From NCBI GenBank assembly GCA_964036665.1, contig OZ038530.1:8446501-8510500 (forward strand): a DNA stretch of 64,000 nt, written 5' to 3'. This stretch comes from Gordius sp. MW1 (taxonomy: Eukaryota > Nematomorpha > Gordioida > Gordea > Gordiidae). The notes beneath the pieces were generated by a model. That model saw only the letters and a program-made list of their open reading frames with translations. It did no database searches and had not been told where the DNA came from. Position 1 is the first letter of the stretch. Each line of letters starts with the position of its first letter. The translations under genes and the position numbers were made by a program. Positions 60,969-64,000 of the stretch are shown here, piece by piece.

Positions 60969-61412
60969 ATTCAAACCTCTTGGGCCATTGATATAGGGCA
61001 ATAAAAAATGAGATTTTCCTAAAAGTCCTATTGTATAGTGTAATAGCAACAGCCTCAGGGTAATTTTCATCACAATAGTATTGCTTTTTGTAAATCCTCC
61101 CAAAGATGTCAGGTCGACCGTGGAAAATATGACCTTGATAAACATGTCAAAGCTCTTTTCATCCGAACCTTATTATTATATGACCTTTAGGGCCTAAAAA
61201 TCATTATATAATTCTTAAGATGCCTTAATAATCGAATATTTTTCTCGACATTTGCTATCGGAATATTCAGAAAAAAGGAGATAGTGTTAGAAATAGATAT
61301 TGCTAATATATCACCGATGTTTGTCTTCGACATAATAAATTAATTGTTATTACATTCTTAAATGTGATCTATGTTTATGAAAACAAATGCTTGATTCTAT
61401 ATGCTGTAGCTC
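60969..61412. other. Sequence upstream of the gypsy element
   Basis: No gene is recognised. The gypsy left LTR may begin here (a TGTTAG occurs near 61286), but with no right LTR in the window the boundary cannot be fixed. Confidence 0.3.
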
Positions 61413-61481
61413 GCCTTTTCCCATACTCAAATTAAGCCTTTTCCCATACTCAAATTAAGCCTTTTCCCATACTCAAATTAA
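61413..61481 (+). repeat. Three perfect 23-bp direct repeats
   Basis: GCCTTTTCCCATACTCAAAT plus TAA occurs three times head to tail (61413-61435, 61436-61458, 61459-61481). Shorter CCCACACTCTCACC-like echoes follow at about 61515-61575. Position suggests the LTR or leader of the gypsy element. Confidence 0.9.
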
Positions 61482-61706
61482 CTCATTAGTGCTTTTCCTT
61501 TTTAGTTAATACTCCCACACTCTCACCCATTAGTTATAATATCATTAGTTACTTTCCCACACTCTCACCATGATTTGAGTTCGCATTCATTATTGTAATT
61601 AAGTACATTATTATTCCCACGCTTTTTCCTATATATTACCAAATTATCGCATAAATGGATTCTTGGATTTTTTCCCTTTCTTACGCATTTTATTACGCTA
61701 TAAAAT

Positions 61707-64000
61707 ATGGCGCGGTCGAATTCCAATATACAATTCCATCAATATAATCCTACCGATAGTTTTGACTTATACTTGTCACAATTCAACCATTTTCACAATG
61801 TTATCGGTTGCGATAAAAAATCCTTATTTCTATCCGTTATAGGTACCGAAAATTTCGAATTACTTACAAACCTTATTGCCCCCCAGGACCCTGCAAACCT
61901 TCCTTTTGAAGAATTATGTTTAGCCCTAAAAAACTTTTATTCTCCCAAATTAAACCCAATCGTACAACGCTACAAATTTAATAAGTTGTCCCAAATGGAT
62001 GATGAAACCATCGATGCATTTACAGCAAGATTAAAGGGGGTGGCAATCCATTGCGAATTCGGATCGAACCTTGAAAGTAGCCTCCGTGATAGGTTTGTAG
62101 CTGGATTAAAGAAAACAAAGATTGTTGAACGCCTTTTAGGCATAGAAAATTTGACATGGCAAATTGCGCTGGACACCTCTCGCGCCATGGAAAGGGCAGA
62201 ACTACAATCGCAATTATTGAATCATTCGGAAACAATTCATTTGGTAAAACCCAGGTCCTTAAATTATTGTTATTCATGCGGGGGGAATCATAATCGGGCC
62301 ATGTGTAAATTTCGAACTGCAGTTTGTTTTAAATGTCAAAAAAAGGGACACATTGGAAAAATATGCAAGAGCGAATGCAGTGTTACGCATCATCAAGTGA
62401 ATTATTTGAAGGGATATTCGTCATTTCCCACTTATACATTAAAGGTAAATGATCTAGATGTTAATTTTGAAATTGATACAGGGTCATCAGTGACAATGGT
62501 GAATGGAGGAAACATTGTAGTACGGAACGTTTCTCCACTCAAAACTATCTTAAAGAGCTATAATGGTACAACCATACCAACGAAAGGGAAAACCGAGGTG
62601 ACAGTATCTGAAAATGGCAAACGATTTAAATTGCCGTTAATCGTATCAGAAGGCCATGGCCACAACATATTAGGACGCGATTGGTTGCAACATTTTCCCC
62701 ATATCCTAATTCAACTGGCACATAAATGGATTAAAGATGATACCACTCCCTCTTCAATCAATATGGTTAATTGTTACAATAATTTGAATGATATTACTAA
62801 CAAATATTCTTCGTTATTTGATAATAAATCCACCGGAGTTATTGATTTTTATACAACACTTAAACTTAAACCCGAATCCTCTCCTAAATTTTTTCGGCCC
62901 AGACCAATCCCTTATTTTATTAAAGAAAAAGTGGATAAGGAGTTAGACCGACTAGTTAATGAAGGGGTTTTGAAATCTGTAAAATATGCCGACTATGCAG
63001 CGCCCATTGTTACTGTTCTTAAAAAAAATGGGGGATTACGAATTTGTGGAGATTTCCGAAATTTGAATAATAATCTAGTTGTTGAAAAATACCCTCTTCC
63101 CCGAATCCAAGACTTGTTTTCTAAATTAGCAGGTTTTAGATATTTCTCCATATTAGACCTAAAGGAAGCTTATTATCAAATTAAAATTACTGAAAAATCA
63201 CAAAATATTTTAACAATTAATACCCACAGAGGACTTTTTCAATATACTCGACTTCCATTCGGAATTGCTTCTGCCCCAGCGATATTTCAGCGCTTCATAG
63301 ACTCATTATTTAGGAACATTAATGGTGTAGTATGTTATTTAGACGACATTATCGTGTCTGGGAAAACAATTGAGGATCACAATAAAAATCTCGAAATAGT
63401 GTTTAAAATATTGGATGAGGCTAATATAAAATTAAAACGAGAAAAATGTAATTTTTTACAAAAATCAATTGAATATCTTGGACATATAATAAACGAGGAA
63501 GGAATTCACACAACTAACAAAAATACTAAGGCAATTATAAATGCTCCTGACCCTACATCAATTAAAGAATTACAATCTTTCTTAGGCATGGCTACCTATT
63601 ATGCTAAGTTTATACAAAATTTTTCGACTCTAGCACAACCGTTGTATAAATTATTAAGAAAATCAGTGAAATGGAATTGGACACAAGATTGTATAAATGC
63701 CATTAATAAAATAAAGAAAAAAATAATTAATGCTCCTGTTTTAGTTCATTTTAATCCTCAATTACCATTGCTACTCTCCACCGATGCTTCAGCGGAAGGT
63801 ATCGGCGCCGTTTTATCACATGAAATTAAGGGGTACGAGCATCCCATTTCTTTTGCCTCGCGCACACTCAACGCTGCGGAGAGAAATTACAGCCAAATTG
63901 AAAAAGAAGCGTTAGCCATTATATTTGCATTTCAAAAATTTCGAGAATACATTTATGGCCAAACCTTCACTCTAGTAACAGACCACAAACCACTATTATC
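61707..64000 (+). CDS. Ty3/gypsy retrotransposon gag-pol, one open frame, truncated by window edge
   Basis: A retrotransposon polyprotein open without a stop for 764 codons to the right edge. A gag-like N-terminus is followed by two zinc knuckles (C188-C191-H195-C200; C207-C210-H215-C220), an aspartic protease (DTGSS at 257-261 with ILGRDW near 321), reverse transcriptase (D484 in FSILDL, LPFG at 516-519, YLDD with D546/D547) and RNase H (D693, E734, D759). Gag and pol are fused in one frame. All visible catalytic residues are present and no break is seen, so the copy may be young. The zinc-knuckle pair and domain order fit Ty3/gypsy elements often annotated K02A2.6-like. Integrase and right LTR lie outside the window. 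The first ATG after the leader is taken as start. Confidence 0.95.
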   Translation, partial: MARSNSNIQFHQYNPTDSFDLYLSQFNHFHNVIGCDKKSLFLSVIGTENFELLTNLIAPQDPANLPFEELCLALKNFYSPKLNPIVQRYKFNKLSQMDDETIDAFTARLKGVAIHCEFGSNLESSLRDRFVAGLKKTKIVERLLGIENLTWQIALDTSRAMERAELQSQLLNHSETIHLVKPRSLNYCYSCGGNHNRAMCKFRTAVCFKCQKKGHIGKICKSECSVTHHQVNYLKGYSSFPTYTLKVNDLDVNFEIDTGSSVTMVNGGNIVVRNVSPLKTILKSYNGTTIPTKGKTEVTVSENGKRFKLPLIVSEGHGHNILGRDWLQHFPHILIQLAHKWIKDDTTPSSINMVNCYNNLNDITNKYSSLFDNKSTGVIDFYTTLKLKPESSPKFFRPRPIPYFIKEKVDKELDRLVNEGVLKSVKYADYAAPIVTVLKKNGGLRICGDFRNLNNNLVVEKYPLPRIQDLFSKLAGFRYFSILDLKEAYYQIKITEKSQNILTINTHRGLFQYTRLPFGIASAPAIFQRFIDSLFRNINGVVCYLDDIIVSGKTIEDHNKNLEIVFKILDEANIKLKREKCNFLQKSIEYLGHIINEEGIHTTNKNTKAIINAPDPTSIKELQSFLGMATYYAKFIQNFSTLAQPLYKLLRKSVKWNWTQDCINAINKIKKKIINAPVLVHFNPQLPLLLSTDASAEGIGAVLSHEIKGYEHPISFASRTLNAAERNYSQIEKEALAIIFAFQKFREYIYGQTFTLVTDHKPLL

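Noticed and set aside
61684..61727. Primer-binding site at TGGCGCGGTCGAATTCC next to the gypsy ATG
   Set aside because: It begins TGG, but the spacing to a TTCGA-like arm does not fit a tRNA 3' end, and it would overlap the gag start.

Overview
The window is AT-rich eukaryotic DNA. Its genes are split into short exons with GT/AG introns, and most of the rest is transposon debris. The repertoire (hAT transposons and their MITEs, an RTE-like LINE, a Helitron helicase relic, a Ty3/gypsy element, tRNA-like repeats) and the protein-coding exons point to an invertebrate metazoan, most likely an arthropod. I cannot name the species.

Left end (about 1-4.4 kb): the minus strand carries the 5' half of a gamma-glutamyltransferase (GGT) gene. 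Six small exons join in phase and encode an N-terminal membrane anchor and the first part of the large subunit. The catalytic half lies beyond the left edge. 4.4-33.4 kb is non-coding: intergenic DNA with a LINE 3' fragment, a decayed Helitron helicase, a tandem array of about 290-bp units with tRNA-like ends, and many hAT-type MITEs. Several MITEs have perfect 8-bp target duplications. 18.8-20.9 kb and 36.1-37.0 kb are less AT-rich, contain little repeat, and could be regulatory.

33.4-36.1 kb is a complete hAT element of the Buster/ZBED5-like group: matching terminal repeats, a perfect 8-bp target duplication, an uninterrupted 646-codon transposase and a small pol III-like cassette. About 5 kb further on (40.8-42.3 kb, plus strand) is a three-exon gene for a secreted 360-residue protein with several basic processing sites and one C-terminal six-cysteine LDLa module. 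It resembles a prohormone or secreted ligand precursor but I do not recognise it.

45-61 kb is a nested repeat graveyard. An RTE-like LINE is split by a 2.3-kb hAT element (8-bp duplication on both sides), which itself contains MITEs and transposase pieces in opposite orientations. Further right are a tRNA-like repeat interrupted by a hAT MITE and a fold-back element with a G-rich minisatellite core. The window ends inside a Ty3/gypsy retrotransposon with one open gag-pol frame (61,707 to the right edge).

No rRNA gene, canonical tRNA gene, CRISPR array, bacterial operon or virus was found. The two host genes are unrelated in function. The clearest biology is transposon dynamics plus two host genes that must be assembled from small exons.
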